Counted from the stretch's first letter, positions 53,014 to 62,266 are shown. The stretch is DNA of 64,000 bases from Chloroflexales bacterium ZM16-3 (GCA_004138175.2 RYFE02000022.1:1-64000); one strand, 5' to 3'. The notes: generated from the letters alone by a model not told the origin. Program-made: numbers and translations.

Positions 53014-54672
53014 ATGAGCCAGACTTCCCACCCAGAAGACGAACTGCCGATCAGCGAGGACGAGCGCCGCATGATCGAGGAGCTAAAGGCGCGCAAGCGG
53101 CTCCCGGATGAGTCCGAGCCTGATCCCGCGCCTGCGCCCCGCCCCGGCGAGCGCCTGAATTCGTATGGCGAGTGGGTATCCGAGGCAGCTGCACCGACCC
53201 CGGTGCCGGCACCCGCGCCGGTGACGCCCGCTCCCGACCCTGCGCCGGAGCCGCCCGCGCCGCCCGCGCCGGAGCCGCCCGCGCCGCCGGTGACGCCCGC
53301 GCCGGAGCCGCCCGCGCCGACGCCGCCGGTGATGTCGGAATCGCTAATCAGCCCGCGCCGCCTACCAGCACATGCGGATGAACGCCGCCAGACCGTTCAG
53401 CACAGATCAGACCCTACTGAGACAAAGCCGCCTCAGAAGAAAGGTGTCAGCTCACCAGAGAACCCCTTCGTTCGGCAACCGCAGCCAGAACCCGCCCACC
53501 TCAGGCCAAGCTGGCTCTCAGGCATCTGGCTCCCAATCATCGGGGTCGGGGGCATTATGCTGCTCCTCTTAATGGTCTTTGTGGTGCCTGGCATGCTGCA
53601 AGGCACCACGTCGGACGGCACGCCGACCGCCCTGCCCGTAACCAGCCCATCCCCATCGGTCGAGCCGGCTGCAGGGGTCAGCCCGACTGTCGCCCCACCG
53701 ACATCGACCCCCGCCATCCCGACCCTTACCATCGACCCGCTGGAGACGAAGCGGGCCGCCTTCGCGCTCGGGCTTGAGCAGTACACACAGAAACAATGGG
53801 CAGATGCCGCCGCTGCGTTTGGCCAGGTCTTTGAGCGTGATCCTGACTATGAGTCCACGCCGGTGCTGCGCGACGTGCTGACCGCCTCGCTCTACAACCA
53901 GAGCATTGGCGAGATCAACGGTGCGCTCAGCACCGAGCGCAGAGATATTCAAGCAATCCGTGATCGCTTCACGCGGATTATGACAATCATCGACGGAGCG
54001 AGCACCGGCGATCCTACGCTCCAGGACACCTACCAGGACCGACGGGATCGGGCTGCGGAGTGGGGCAATATCCTGGATGCCTACCTTGCTGGTCGCACGC
54101 AGATCGACGAAGAGAGCTGGGAGGCGGCGATCACCACCCTGGATGCTATCCCGCTCAGCCGGGATGATTATGGGAATAGCGTGCGCATCCTCGACATCGC
54201 CGCGCAGCGCATGGCCGCCTACATGGGCTATGGTGCCCAGCTCACCGCGGCGGGCAGCTACGAAGAGGCTCGCGCCCAGTATGAGCAGGCCAGCACCCTC
54301 GCCGACTCAGGAGTCAATATATCGCCTGTCCAGACGGCGATCGCCGCCCTTCCCATCCCCACGCCGACGGCCACCCCGCCTACCCCCACCGCCATCCCGG
54401 CGAAGCTGCGGGTCAGCGTGAGGAACTACAACGATGACCCGACCTGCATCTCGCTGGGAGTCAGCGGCATCAACACCAGCGGCTGGTCCTTCTCGGTGGA
54501 TGGGGTCGGGATCAGGGGGACGATCGACACCGCCGGGAACGGGCGGCTCTGCGGGCTGGCCTGGAAGCAAGAAGTGACGATCTCGATCTTCAACGCCTCG
54601 GGCCGGGTGGTCTCTGGCGGCAGCGGCGTGCCCTCGCGGGGCAGCGCGATCATGGTCGCGGTCTGGCGCTAA
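53014..54672 (+). CDS. Membrane protein with TPR-like repeats and C-terminal beta domain
   Basis: The 552-residue product starts with a charged cytoplasmic part (SEDERRMIEELKARKR), a Pro/Ala-rich stretch with APEPPAPP repeats and one membrane segment near residues 175-195 (WLPIIGVGGIMLLLLMVFVV). Outside the membrane lie TPR-like repeats (LGLEQYTQKQWADAAAAFGQ, YEEARAQYEQASTLADSG) and a final beta-rich region ending GVPSRGSAIMVAVWR. The topology mirrors the JAB protein: cytoplasmic part, single TM, external TPR. It is the last gene of the operon, 12 bases after the SPFH-like gene. Confidence 0.75.
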   Translation: MSQTSHPEDELPISEDERRMIEELKARKRLPDESEPDPAPAPRPGERLNSYGEWVSEAAAPTPVPAPAPVTPAPDPAPEPPAPPAPEPPAPPVTPAPEPPAPTPPVMSESLISPRRLPAHADERRQTVQHRSDPTETKPPQKKGVSSPENPFVRQPQPEPAHLRPSWLSGIWLPIIGVGGIMLLLLMVFVVPGMLQGTTSDGTPTALPVTSPSPSVEPAAGVSPTVAPPTSTPAIPTLTIDPLETKRAAFALGLEQYTQKQWADAAAAFGQVFERDPDYESTPVLRDVLTASLYNQSIGEINGALSTERRDIQAIRDRFTRIMTIIDGASTGDPTLQDTYQDRRDRAAEWGNILDAYLAGRTQIDEESWEAAITTLDAIPLSRDDYGNSVRILDIAAQRMAAYMGYGAQLTAAGSYEEARAQYEQASTLADSGVNISPVQTAIAALPIPTPTATPPTPTAIPAKLRVSVRNYNDDPTCISLGVSGINTSGWSFSVDGVGIRGTIDTAGNGRLCGLAWKQEVTISIFNASGRVVSGGSGVPSRGSAIMVAVWR

Positions 54673-55186
54673 TCGTCCGCCGGTGTGATTATGAGAGCGT
54701 GCCCCTTACCGTATTGGCGGTCGTGGATCGGGACGTGTCATTGGACATAGCCTCCTACTGTTACCAGGTATTGTACCCTGCCAGACTGGACGAGGATCGC
54801 AGCCCTGCACCTTACTATTACCGCTGCGTGGTCGGCTCGCACACCTTCGGCCTCATGGCGCTCAAGGCCAACCCGACCTCGCGCCAACACAGCGCCGCCG
54901 CCTCGCTGATGCGTAGGCCGGCGAAGAGCATCAGTAGCACTGCCCTGCGGTTCCGCGCCCAGACCCAGCGCTGAAGCTCTGTCAGCTCATCCGGCTCCTC
55001 AAGCGTCTTCAGCAGCCGACGCAGCTCGGCATGAGCCAGCGCGTGCGGGGCGGGCTTGCGCAGCCGCGGCCAGACGATAAGAAGGGCTCGCGCAAAGACG
55101 CAAAGGCGCAGCAAGGCGGAGGGGTAGGGGGAGCTGTTTTAGGCTGCAATATCTGACATGTGTGCTCGCAACAAAGGGGATTCACA
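54673..55186. other. Island right edge, no intact gene
   Basis: Apart from the recombinase remnant at 54818-55114 I see no gene. A mixed tract gcaaagacgcaaaggcgcag at about 55093-55115 is a simple repeat. Composition drops relative to the operon. Confidence 0.5.
54818..55114 (-). pseudogene. Tyrosine recombinase (phage integrase) fragment
   Basis: The minus-strand frame contains AELRRLLKTLEEPDELTELQ followed by LLMLFAGLRISEAAALCWRE, the box I region of tyrosine recombinases with its catalytic Arg. Box II (HxxR) and the Tyr nucleophile are missing, and the frame ends in unrelated sequence. It is a remnant lying right beside the accessory island, consistent with integrative acquisition. Confidence 0.7.
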
Positions 55187-58100
55187 ATGGCACGTAGAGG
55201 GTTGGCGTTGAGCCTGATCATGGTTATCGGCCTCGGAGCCGCCATTGCGTTTGGCCCGGCGGAGCCGGCGGTGGCGCAAACAGACTGGAGCAGCGTCGGG
55301 CTGGGCCAGTTCATCAACGCGCTGGTGGTCGACCCCCGCAACCCCGTCCAGGTCTTCGCCACGGTGGATAGTGGCCTGCGTGTAAGCCAGGACTCCGGGG
55401 CAAGCTGGGGGCCGTTCATCACTGTGAGCACCTCGGGGCCACTGCAAAGCCTGGCGATCAACCCCGTCAGCGGCGTGCTGGTTGTGGTTGTGGGCGATGG
55501 GCAAATCCGGCGCAGCGTCAATGGGGGCGTAACCTGGAGTGCTCCGCAATCCGGCCCGGAAGGGCAGATAGTGCGCGATCTACTCTACACTGGTGGCAAC
55601 CCACCCGTGCTCTATACTCACAGTGAGAGCCAGATCTTCCGTAGCGCCGACGACGGCGTGAACTGGAGCAACGTGACGGGTAACCTGCCCGACGGCAGCC
55701 CCCGCACCATCAGCCTGTTCGCGCTCGCCGCCGACTCGCGCATACCAACCCGGCTCTATGTGGGGCGCTACGGCGGTCTGGGCGGCGGCCTCTTCCGCAG
55801 CCAGGACGGCGGGGCAAGCTGGAGCCAGCCCGCCCTGACCAACCCTGGCGGCTCGACGCCCGATATTGTCAGCGTCGCGGTGAGCCCCACCAACCCGGAG
55901 ATCGTCCTAGCCGGCAGCTACGGCACCGGCCGGATCTTCCGCAGCACCGACAGCGGCGGCTCATGGAGCGCCTTCGCCCTGCCCTTAGGGCCTTTCGAAG
56001 TCGCATATGTTAACGATCTGTATTTTGACCAGACCGCGCCCGGGCGGGTTTTCGCGGCTGTGGGTGGTAGCGGCAGTCAATCAGCCGGAATTTACGTCTC
56101 GCGGGACAATGGAGCGATCTGGACGCGTCTCGATGCCAGCAGCCCATCACCCTTAACCGGAAACCTGACCATCGCAACTGTGGCCGGGCCATTTGGCGAT
56201 GTGGTTCTGGTCGTAGATGGCGGCGTGATCTACCGCCGCACCGGGGCCTCGGCTGTGCCCAATCTGAGCGTGAGTCGCATCGAAGTGACCCAGGCGATCC
56301 AGACCCCCGACCGCAGCGTCACATTGGTGCAGAATCGCCCGACGATCGCCCGGGTCTACCTCAACGTCGAGAGCGACAGCGATGTCCAGGGGGCGAGCGC
56401 CGTGCTCTACGCGACCCGCAACGGCCAGCCGCTGCCAGGGTCGCCGCTGCGCCCGATCAACCCCGGCGGGGTGATCACAGCCGTGCGCAGCCCGAATGCC
56501 GAGCGCTTTGAGCACACCCTCAATTTCATCATCCCCAGCTCATGGCACCCCGGCGGGCTCATGGCCCTCTCGGCGGAGGTCGACCCCGACAACCGGATCA
56601 CCGAGCGCAACGAGAACGACAACCGCAGCCCGAACTACCTGAACACCTTCCTGAATGTCACACGGCTGAAGACCGTGCTAATACCAATTGAATACCAGCG
56701 CAATGGCGTTGGACCAGTGCTGCGGATCAATCTGCGCGACCTGCCGGCCTTCGGCATGCAGGGCGTCTACGACACCTTCCCGATCGCGGGAGCTGCGAAC
56801 AGCGTCCACAGCCCCTATCACTTCACCGGCGACCTGACAACCGGGGCGGGCTGGAGCCAACTTCTCTACGAACTGGCATTGCTCCGTGCACGCGAACTGG
56901 CGGTGAGCAACATAGGCGATGCGCTCACGCTGCCGAAGTACTACGGCATGCTGCCGAATCTCGCTGGCTCACCCTACCTGGGCCTGGCCTATCGCAACAG
57001 CGCAGTGGGCATCGGGATCGGCTCCAGCCTTGACACCACTGCCCACGAGCTCGCCCACACCTTCGGGCTGCAGCACGCACCCTGCGGCGCAACCATGAAC
57101 CCTGACCCGAACTACCCGATCGCCGAAGGCCGGATCGGCTTTGTTGGCCTGAATGTGCGGCTGCGCCAGCCGATGCCGACCAGGTACGGTGATCTCATGA
57201 GCTACTGCAAGCCCCGCTGGATCTCGGCCTATAACTACGAGAAACTCTTCGATACCCTGAACCAGATCTCACTGGCGCAAGCCGGGCCGGCCCAGGCCCC
57301 CGAGCCAGCCTGGCTAGTGGGCGGCGCGATCGGGCCTGGCGGACTATCCGGCGCGCTGAGCCTGGCCGAGCCGCTGGCAAACGCCATCACCGTCACGGCA
57401 AGCGGCAGCGGGGCCTACCGCCTGGAGTTGTGGAACGCCGGCGGTGTGGCCTTCGCATACAGCTTCAACGCCGAGCTCCCCGAGGCTCCCACAACCAGCG
57501 GCCTGAGCGCAGGCTTCGCTTTTGTGGTGCCCCGATCGAACGACATCACCGAACTGAGGCTGCTGGCCGGCGACACCCTGCTCGACAGCATTAGTGTGGC
57601 CCAATTTGCCCCGAGCGTGAGCGCCCAACTAGCCTCGTTCAATCCCAGCGACAGCCGGCGCAGTGTGACCTGGAGCGTTAGCCCGGCGCCGGGCGAGTCG
57701 GACACGACGAGCGTGCGCTACAGCGCCGACGGCGGCCAGAGCTGGCAGGTATTGGGGCAGACTGACGACCTGGCGGTCAGCAGCCTCGACTTTGATCTGG
57801 GCGACCTGGCCGCGAGCGCCGACGGCCTGATCGAGGTCGTAGTTGTGCGCGGGGCAACCGCCGGTAGCGCCCAGGTGAGCATCGGGCCAGTGGCGAACAA
57901 GCCGCCGGCGGTACAGATCGTCCAGGGTACGCAGTTACAGGTTGCCACGAACGAGCCACTGGTGCTGCAGGGCAACGCCTACGATCACGAGGACGGCACC
58001 ATCCCCGACGGCAACTATAGCTGGCGCGACGAGGCCGGGCAGTTCCTCGACAGCGGCCCGCTGCTAGAGCTGCCGCCGCTGGATGCGCTGACCAGCCGCG

Positions 58101-58201
58101 TGATCAGCCTGAGCGTCACCGACAGCGCCGGGGTCACAGCCCAGGCCAGTGTGACCATCACCGCTGGCGAGCGGATCTACCTGCCGCTATTGCGGCGATG
58201 A
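55187..58201 (+). CDS. Secreted metzincin-like protein with beta-propeller repeats
   Basis: The 1004-residue protein from ATG 55187 (AAGGGG) has a signal peptide (ALSLIMVIGLGAAIAF, then AVAQ). Residues 25-370 contain BNR/sortilin-type propeller repeats (SQDSGASW, RSVNGGVTW, RSTDSGGSW). A CARDB-like region follows near 375-480 (RPTIARVYLNVES). The protease core has HELAHTFGLQH at 620-630, the metzincin HExxHxxGxxH zinc motif, and a Met-turn-like GDLMSYC. The C-terminal 350 residues are Ig-like domains. It probably acts at the cell surface. The substrate is unknown. Confidence 0.82.
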   Translation: MARRGLALSLIMVIGLGAAIAFGPAEPAVAQTDWSSVGLGQFINALVVDPRNPVQVFATVDSGLRVSQDSGASWGPFITVSTSGPLQSLAINPVSGVLVVVVGDGQIRRSVNGGVTWSAPQSGPEGQIVRDLLYTGGNPPVLYTHSESQIFRSADDGVNWSNVTGNLPDGSPRTISLFALAADSRIPTRLYVGRYGGLGGGLFRSQDGGASWSQPALTNPGGSTPDIVSVAVSPTNPEIVLAGSYGTGRIFRSTDSGGSWSAFALPLGPFEVAYVNDLYFDQTAPGRVFAAVGGSGSQSAGIYVSRDNGAIWTRLDASSPSPLTGNLTIATVAGPFGDVVLVVDGGVIYRRTGASAVPNLSVSRIEVTQAIQTPDRSVTLVQNRPTIARVYLNVESDSDVQGASAVLYATRNGQPLPGSPLRPINPGGVITAVRSPNAERFEHTLNFIIPSSWHPGGLMALSAEVDPDNRITERNENDNRSPNYLNTFLNVTRLKTVLIPIEYQRNGVGPVLRINLRDLPAFGMQGVYDTFPIAGAANSVHSPYHFTGDLTTGAGWSQLLYELALLRARELAVSNIGDALTLPKYYGMLPNLAGSPYLGLAYRNSAVGIGIGSSLDTTAHELAHTFGLQHAPCGATMNPDPNYPIAEGRIGFVGLNVRLRQPMPTRYGDLMSYCKPRWISAYNYEKLFDTLNQISLAQAGPAQAPEPAWLVGGAIGPGGLSGALSLAEPLANAITVTASGSGAYRLELWNAGGVAFAYSFNAELPEAPTTSGLSAGFAFVVPRSNDITELRLLAGDTLLDSISVAQFAPSVSAQLASFNPSDSRRSVTWSVSPAPGESDTTSVRYSADGGQSWQVLGQTDDLAVSSLDFDLGDLAASADGLIEVVVVRGATAGSAQVSIGPVANKPPAVQIVQGTQLQVATNEPLVLQGNAYDHEDGTIPDGNYSWRDEAGQFLDSGPLLELPPLDALTSRVISLSVTDSAGVTAQASVTITAGERIYLPLLRR

Positions 58202-58273
58202 GGGTCGGAAAGGTTTGACCAAATGTAGGGCACATTTATGCCCGGCATTGTGGGATCGTATTAAGGTGCTTCT

Positions 58274-58499
58274 ATGGCGACAAACCCCAGGCTGGTGGCG
58301 AAGATCGAGGCGGAGGATTCCTCACCCAGCGGCTCGCGGCGGGCAGCCAGTCGACCGCGAGGCCAGGGCGGCCTACTCGCGCCGCCACGATGTCGGGCGA
58401 GCGCTGGAAATTGTGACGCGTGGCACCCTACAAGCAGGGATCGCCTTCGCCTTGCAGGAGAGCACTGAGTTCATGCGCGGGACGCTCGGCAGCCGCTAA
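58274..58499 (+). pseudogene. Frameshifted small hypothetical gene
   Basis: MATNPRLVAKIEAEDSSPSG begins at ATG 58274 in one frame. In another frame the sequence ends RRHDVGRALEIVTRGTLQAG...TLGSR before TAA at 58497-58499. A frame change near 58330-58360 would join them into a protein of about 75 residues. I do not recognise it. A hairpin and the tmRNA follow. Confidence 0.4.
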
Positions 58500-58617
58500 A
58501 GCGACACAGCTACTTTGTGCCGGTTCGCGGGAGAAGGGAGCAAAATGGGCTCCCACGCCGCCACCCCGGTGTCGCCCGAATGGCAAGCGAGTCGTCATCG
58601 CCACCCCCAGATGCTCA

Positions 58618-58659
58618 CAAAACAGCAGCGCCCGGACGATACTCGTCCGGGCGCTGCTG
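58618..58659 (-). terminator. Terminator of tmRNA
   Basis: cagcagcgcccggacga (58623-58639) pairs perfectly with 58643-58659 around three bases. On the minus strand the stem is followed by TTTTG, which fits termination just after the tmRNA 3' end at 58677. Confidence 0.85.
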
Positions 58660-58676
58660 TGAGTATTGGTGGAGAT

Positions 58677-59038
58677 GGGGGGAGTCGAACCCCCGTCCAG
58701 AAAGTTGGACCGCACACGTCTACAGGTTTATCCCATCGTTTGAGCTCGCCCGCGGCCATACGATGAGCAGAACAGCCTTTGGGCAAGCCGGTTTATCTTA
58801 GTCTCAGGCTAACCGGCGTTTACCCGAGAAGCACCCGACTTGCTGACGTCGTACCCCCAGCCATCGGGTGAACTGAGGACGACGCGCTACCTAATTAGGC
58901 GGCGAGGGCCATGCTCCCATAAGAAGCACGGGCCCAGTTCTTGTTGTTGGCAGTTATTGCCGTTTGCCCCTTTAACGTGACTGGGCGGCACGACCTGCAA
59001 TCTACGGCTTGCGCTCCCTGTCGAGACCAAGCATCCCC
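58677..59038 (-). ncRNA. ssrA: Transfer-messenger RNA
   Basis: The minus-strand transcript begins GGGGATGCTTGGTCTCGACA at 59038, with the tRNA-like acceptor stem GGGGATG pairing with CATCTCC. It ends with the T-arm GGTTCGACTCC and an encoded CCA at 58679-58677. The tag frame runs from 58951 to 58895 and encodes ANNKNWARASYGSMALAA followed by TAA. tmRNA rescues stalled ribosomes and marks the nascent protein for proteolysis; ALAA is the protease-recognised end. It is a one-piece tmRNA of about 362 nt. Confidence 0.95.
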
Positions 59039-59129
59039 GTACACGCTCTTATTATACCGCGCCGCCGCCCGCCGTCAATGCGCCTAGCGATGGAGCTGTG
59101 TTAGAATCGCGCCGCCGCATCGGATGGCG

Positions 59130-59142
59130 TATAATCGGCGCT
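59130..59142 (+). promoter_or_regulatory. TATAAT -10 element for a leaderless esterase mRNA
   Basis: A perfect TATAAT at 59130-59135 lies only seven bases before ATG 59143, so transcription would start at or next to the start codon. There is no Shine-Dalgarno sequence. This predicts a leaderless mRNA. Confidence 0.5.
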
Positions 59143-60054
59143 ATGATCATCGACCCCTCGCCCCACGACCCGCGCGCCCGTCTGCTGCGCTTCCCTAGCC
59201 CCGCCCTCGGTGTCGCCAGGGGCGCGTATATCTACCTGCCGCCCGAGTACGCTCAGGCTGATAGGCGCTTCCCCGCGCTCTATCTGCTGCGCGGCCACGA
59301 GCGCGAGTGGGTTAACCCGCACGAGGACGATAGCCGCGGCGGCACGACGGTGATCGATGTCTATGAGCGCCTGCGGGCCGCCGATCTGATCGGCCCGATG
59401 ATCCTGGTGATGCCCGGCATGTCCAGCGATGATAACGCCGTCCCCGGCATGCTCACCGACTTCCGCCACCCCGAGCGCGCCGCTGCGGCCCCCGGCATCG
59501 GCAGCGGTCTGTTCCAGCGCTTCTTCTTCGATGATCTCATCCCCGCCATCGACCGTAGCCTGCGCACGATCCCTGCCGCCCGCGCCCTGGACGGATTCTC
59601 GCTCGGCGGCTATATGGCCGTCAAGGCTGCTGCCCTCCGCCCCGATCTGTTTGTCAGCGTCGGTGTCTTCGACGCCTCCATCCCCTACGCCAGCGACTAC
59701 GGGTGCGCCGCACGGCTCGGTGATAGCATCTTCGCGATGCCTATGTTTGACCCGGCCCTCGGCGTCCCGCGCGACCCCGCGCACCTCGCTGACCAGAGCC
59801 CGGTCGTCCTGCTTATGCGCGCCGACCCGGCGGCCATCCGCCGTATCACATGGGCTGTCCAGTATGGCCCCGAGCATATCGAGCCATGGGGTTCCAACTT
59901 CTACCGGGGCGAGCATCTGCTGCGCGCCCTGCGCAGCCTTGGAGTGCGGAACGCCGCTCCGATTGCCGCCATCCCCGATGGACAGCATACGTGGCAGACG
60001 GCTGACCGGCATATCGAGCAGGCGCTGCCCATCCACTGGCAGGCGATGAGATGA
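59143..60054 (+). CDS. Esterase-type alpha/beta hydrolase
   Basis: The 303-residue protein resembles putative esterases of the EstD/Fes group: YIYLPPEYAQADRRFPALYLL near the N-terminus, PMILVMPGMSSDDNA, and the nucleophile elbow DGFSLGGYMA (GxSxG). A probable acid and His follow, the latter in PDGQHTWQTADRH. There is no signal peptide, so it is cytoplasmic. ATG 59143 fits the homology and the leaderless promoter. The substrate is not deducible; members hydrolyse siderophore or acyl esters. Confidence 0.8.
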   Translation: MIIDPSPHDPRARLLRFPSPALGVARGAYIYLPPEYAQADRRFPALYLLRGHEREWVNPHEDDSRGGTTVIDVYERLRAADLIGPMILVMPGMSSDDNAVPGMLTDFRHPERAAAAPGIGSGLFQRFFFDDLIPAIDRSLRTIPAARALDGFSLGGYMAVKAAALRPDLFVSVGVFDASIPYASDYGCAARLGDSIFAMPMFDPALGVPRDPAHLADQSPVVLLMRADPAAIRRITWAVQYGPEHIEPWGSNFYRGEHLLRALRSLGVRNAAPIAAIPDGQHTWQTADRHIEQALPIHWQAMR

Positions 60055-60100
60055 TAGAACACCGATGGGCGCAGCAAGCTGCGCCCATCGGTGTTCTATC
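60053..60100. terminator. 23-bp bidirectional terminator
   Basis: gatagaacaccgatgggcgc plus agc at 60053-60075 pairs perfectly with 60078-60100 around a two-base loop. It overlaps the esterase stop and lies 14 bases from the end of the convergent membrane-protein gene. Confidence 0.8.
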
Positions 60101-60113
60101 GGATGAGAAAGCC

Positions 60114-60797
60114 CTACGGCTTGCTGCTGTCTGGCGGTGTCTTGGGCATGGGCAGCAGCGGCGAGATCGGGTTCACCAGCCGGCCGACGATCGCCCCGAG
60201 GCGCTGGAACTGCGGGCCGAGCTCCGTCTCCGCCAGCGGGATGCTTACCGGCACGTCGAGCTGCACCGGGATCGTCACGCTGTCGAGCGAGATGTCCATC
60301 TTGAGCGCGATCTGGAGCGGCGTGCCCTCGGGCAGGGTCAGGTTGATATTGTTGGCGCGCAGAAGGTTGCCGTTGCCGAGGTCGATATCGGCACCGCTCA
60401 GCACCAGCGGCACCGGCTGGGTCAGCCTCACCTCAGTCACCTGATCGACCGGGACAAAGATGCCCTTGCCCGCCAGCGAGAGCGGTTGGCTTAGGGGGAT
60501 GGTCGTCCTGATTGTGGCACCCTCAAGCTGAGTCACCACATCCTGAAGCTCCGAAAGGTTGTTGGCGGCGAAGGTCGTCGTGTTGCCGGCGAGGCCGACG
60601 ACCTGGCCCCGGTTGGTGAGCAGCACGCCGGCCAGGACGCCGATGATGATCAGCAGGACAACATTGATCAGGAATGAGGTCCAGATCATGGCTTTGTAGA
60701 GGGGTGGAAGGCGGGCGTAGCGCTTCGGGGTTCGGCCTGCCGGGCGGGCGGATTCGGCGTTGGGGTCAGCTATGGCAGGATGTGTCTGCTCGGCCAT
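60114..60797 (-). CDS. Single-pass membrane protein, unknown function
   Basis: The 227-residue product is taken from ATG 60797 because AGGAGG lies eight bases upstream. It has a short Pro/Arg-rich cytoplasmic N-terminus, one membrane helix at about 38-60 (MIWTSFLINVVLLIIIGVLA) and a beta-rich external part with repeated hydrophobic strands (LSLAGKGIFVPVDQ, VRLTQPVPLVLSG, NNINLTLPEGTPLQIAL). It resembles lipid- or polymer-contacting domains in shape only. No family is recognised. Confidence 0.7.
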   Translation of the reverse strand: MAEQTHPAIADPNAESARPAGRTPKRYARLPPLYKAMIWTSFLINVVLLIIIGVLAGVLLTNRGQVVGLAGNTTTFAANNLSELQDVVTQLEGATIRTTIPLSQPLSLAGKGIFVPVDQVTEVRLTQPVPLVLSGADIDLGNGNLLRANNINLTLPEGTPLQIALKMDISLDSVTIPVQLDVPVSIPLAETELGPQFQRLGAIVGRLVNPISPLLPMPKTPPDSSKP

Positions 60798-60925
60798 ACC
60801 TTCATCCTCCTGCACCCATCTGCCACAAGGCGATGGCGCATGTGATATATGTCCTCTTTCCTACGCCGCATCATACCACGCGGATGCGTATATTCAAGAA
60901 CCTGCCAGTTCGCTTCTCAAACTCA

Positions 60926-60979
60926 TAGTATTTCGCGGAAATGGGCCAGCGAAGCTGGCCCATTTCCGCGAAATGCTAT
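60926..60979. terminator. Long hairpin upstream of ruvA end
   Basis: Arms of about 24 bp containing tttcgcggaaatgggccagc are separated by a gaa loop and centred near 60952. It lies between the ruvA stop (61006) and the start side of the membrane-protein gene, so it likely ends the ruvA operon. Confidence 0.65.
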
Positions 60980-61005
60980 ACAACCCTGGGCTCGTATGCC
61001 CTAAG

Positions 61006-61599
61006 CTACACGCTGCCGAAGTAGCGCAGGGCCAGGCGCAGGCGCTGCTCCAGCTCCTCGGGGGCGTCGGCGGGCAGCGATCCGATCGCCGATGCCGCCT
61101 CGGCGCCGCTGTAGCCCAGGCTCACCAGGAGGTCGGCCAGGTCGCTGTTCACCCCCGCAGCCGCCGGGCTCGACCCGGATGCGACGGGTAGCCCCTTGAG
61201 GTCGATCTTGCCCTTCAGCTCAAGCACCAGGCGCTCGGCGGTCTTCTTGCCGATGCCGGGCACCCGCGAGAGCCGGGCCGTGTCGCCCTGGCCCACCGCC
61301 GCGCGAATCTCGTCGGGGTCGCCCGATGAGAGCAGGTTCATGGCCACCTTGGGGCCAACCCCGCTCACGCCGATCAGGCTCTCGAAGAGCACCCGCTGCG
61401 CCACTGTGGAGAAGCCGTACAGAGTCATCGAGTCCTCGCGGACGATCATCTGGGTGTGGAGAAAGAGCTGGTCGCCCACGGCCCCGGCCGCGCCTAGCAC
61501 GGTGCGCGGCGCGTAGACCAGCCAGCCGACCCCGCCTGTCTCGATGACCAGATGGTCAACGCCAATGTGGATGAGCGTGCCGCGCAGCGATGCGATCAT
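61006..61599 (-). CDS. ruvA: Holliday junction branch migration protein RuvA
   Basis: The 197-residue protein begins [20 protein letters not shown], the RuvA OB-fold. It has two helix-hairpin-helix motifs ([16 protein letters not shown] and [18 protein letters not shown]) and the C-terminal RuvB-binding domain ending LRLALRYF. RuvA tetramers hold the four-way junction for RuvB. Its start overlaps the stop of the upstream GNAT gene by four bases. ruvB and ruvC are not in the window. Confidence 0.95.
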   Translation of the reverse strand: MIASLRGTLIHIGVDHLVIETGGVGWLVYAPRTVLGAAGAVGDQLFLHTQMIVREDSMTLYGFSTVAQRVLFESLIGVSGVGPKVAMNLLSSGDPDEIRAAVGQGDTARLSRVPGIGKKTAERLVLELKGKIDLKGLPVASGSSPAAAGVNSDLADLLVSLGYSGAEAASAIGSLPADAPEELEQRLRLALRYFGSV

Positions 61600-62258
61600 A
61601 GGGGTTGTAGCTCCTTCCGCATCAGGTAGGTCGGCCAGGCGATGGCGCGCAGGTAGCGCGGCGACTCCCAGATGGCCTCGTAGCCGAGCCGCCGGTAGAG
61701 CTGGCGGGCCGACTGGTTTGCCTGGAGCACCTGGATCATCGCCGTAGGCAGGCCCGTCGCTCGGATCTCGCCCTCGATCACAGCCATGAGCGCCCCCCCC
61801 AGGCCGCGCCCGCGCTGGCCCGCATCGACGACCACGCTGTGGATGAGCGCGCTCCCATGGGGGCGCTCGCGGTGGGCGGCGACCATGCTGCGGCCGACGG
61901 TCAGTAGGAGCCGCACGGTGTCGCGCAGGCCGATGATCTCCAGCGCCTTGCGCACCGTGCCGTCTGGCGCGCGCTCGTAGGGCGGCTCGCCGGGCATGTC
62001 GATCGCAGCCGTGGCCAGCACAGCGCCTGCCCCGTCCACCATCACGTAGCGCTGGCGCAGCCCCTGCCCGCCGCCCGCCTCAAGGGTGAACTGGAGCAGG
62101 CGACGCTGGGCCTCGCGGTTGCCGGAGAGCGCACCCGGCAGCTCGGCCTCGTACAGCTGCGCCAGCAGGCCGGCGACCTGCGGTAGATCCTCGGCGCGGG
62201 CGGGTCGTGTGGACAGGCTCTGACCTGCGAGCGAGTCTGTCACCTCAATAGCGCTCAT
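61596..62258 (-). CDS. GNAT family N-acetyltransferase
   Basis: The 220-residue protein has the GNAT acetyl-CoA fold: [19 protein letters not shown] at the N-terminus, then [20 protein letters not shown], where the R-G-x-G-L-G type pyrophosphate loop sits. A final [18 protein letters not shown] completes the fold. It is coupled to ruvA by a four-base overlap. The substrate is unknown; a link to recombination is not implied. Confidence 0.85.
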   Translation of the reverse strand: MSAIEVTDSLAGQSLSTRPARAEDLPQVAGLLAQLYEAELPGALSGNREAQRRLLQFTLEAGGGQGLRQRYVMVDGAGAVLATAAIDMPGEPPYERAPDGTVRKALEIIGLRDTVRLLLTVGRSMVAAHRERPHGSALIHSVVVDAGQRGRGLGGALMAVIEGEIRATGLPTAMIQVLQANQSARQLYRRLGYEAIWESPRYLRAIAWPTYLMRKELQPL

Positions 62259-62266
62259 ACAATCCT

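Noticed and set aside
58720-58800. Small plus-strand ORFs over the tmRNA
   Set aside because: They overlap a structured RNA on the opposite strand.
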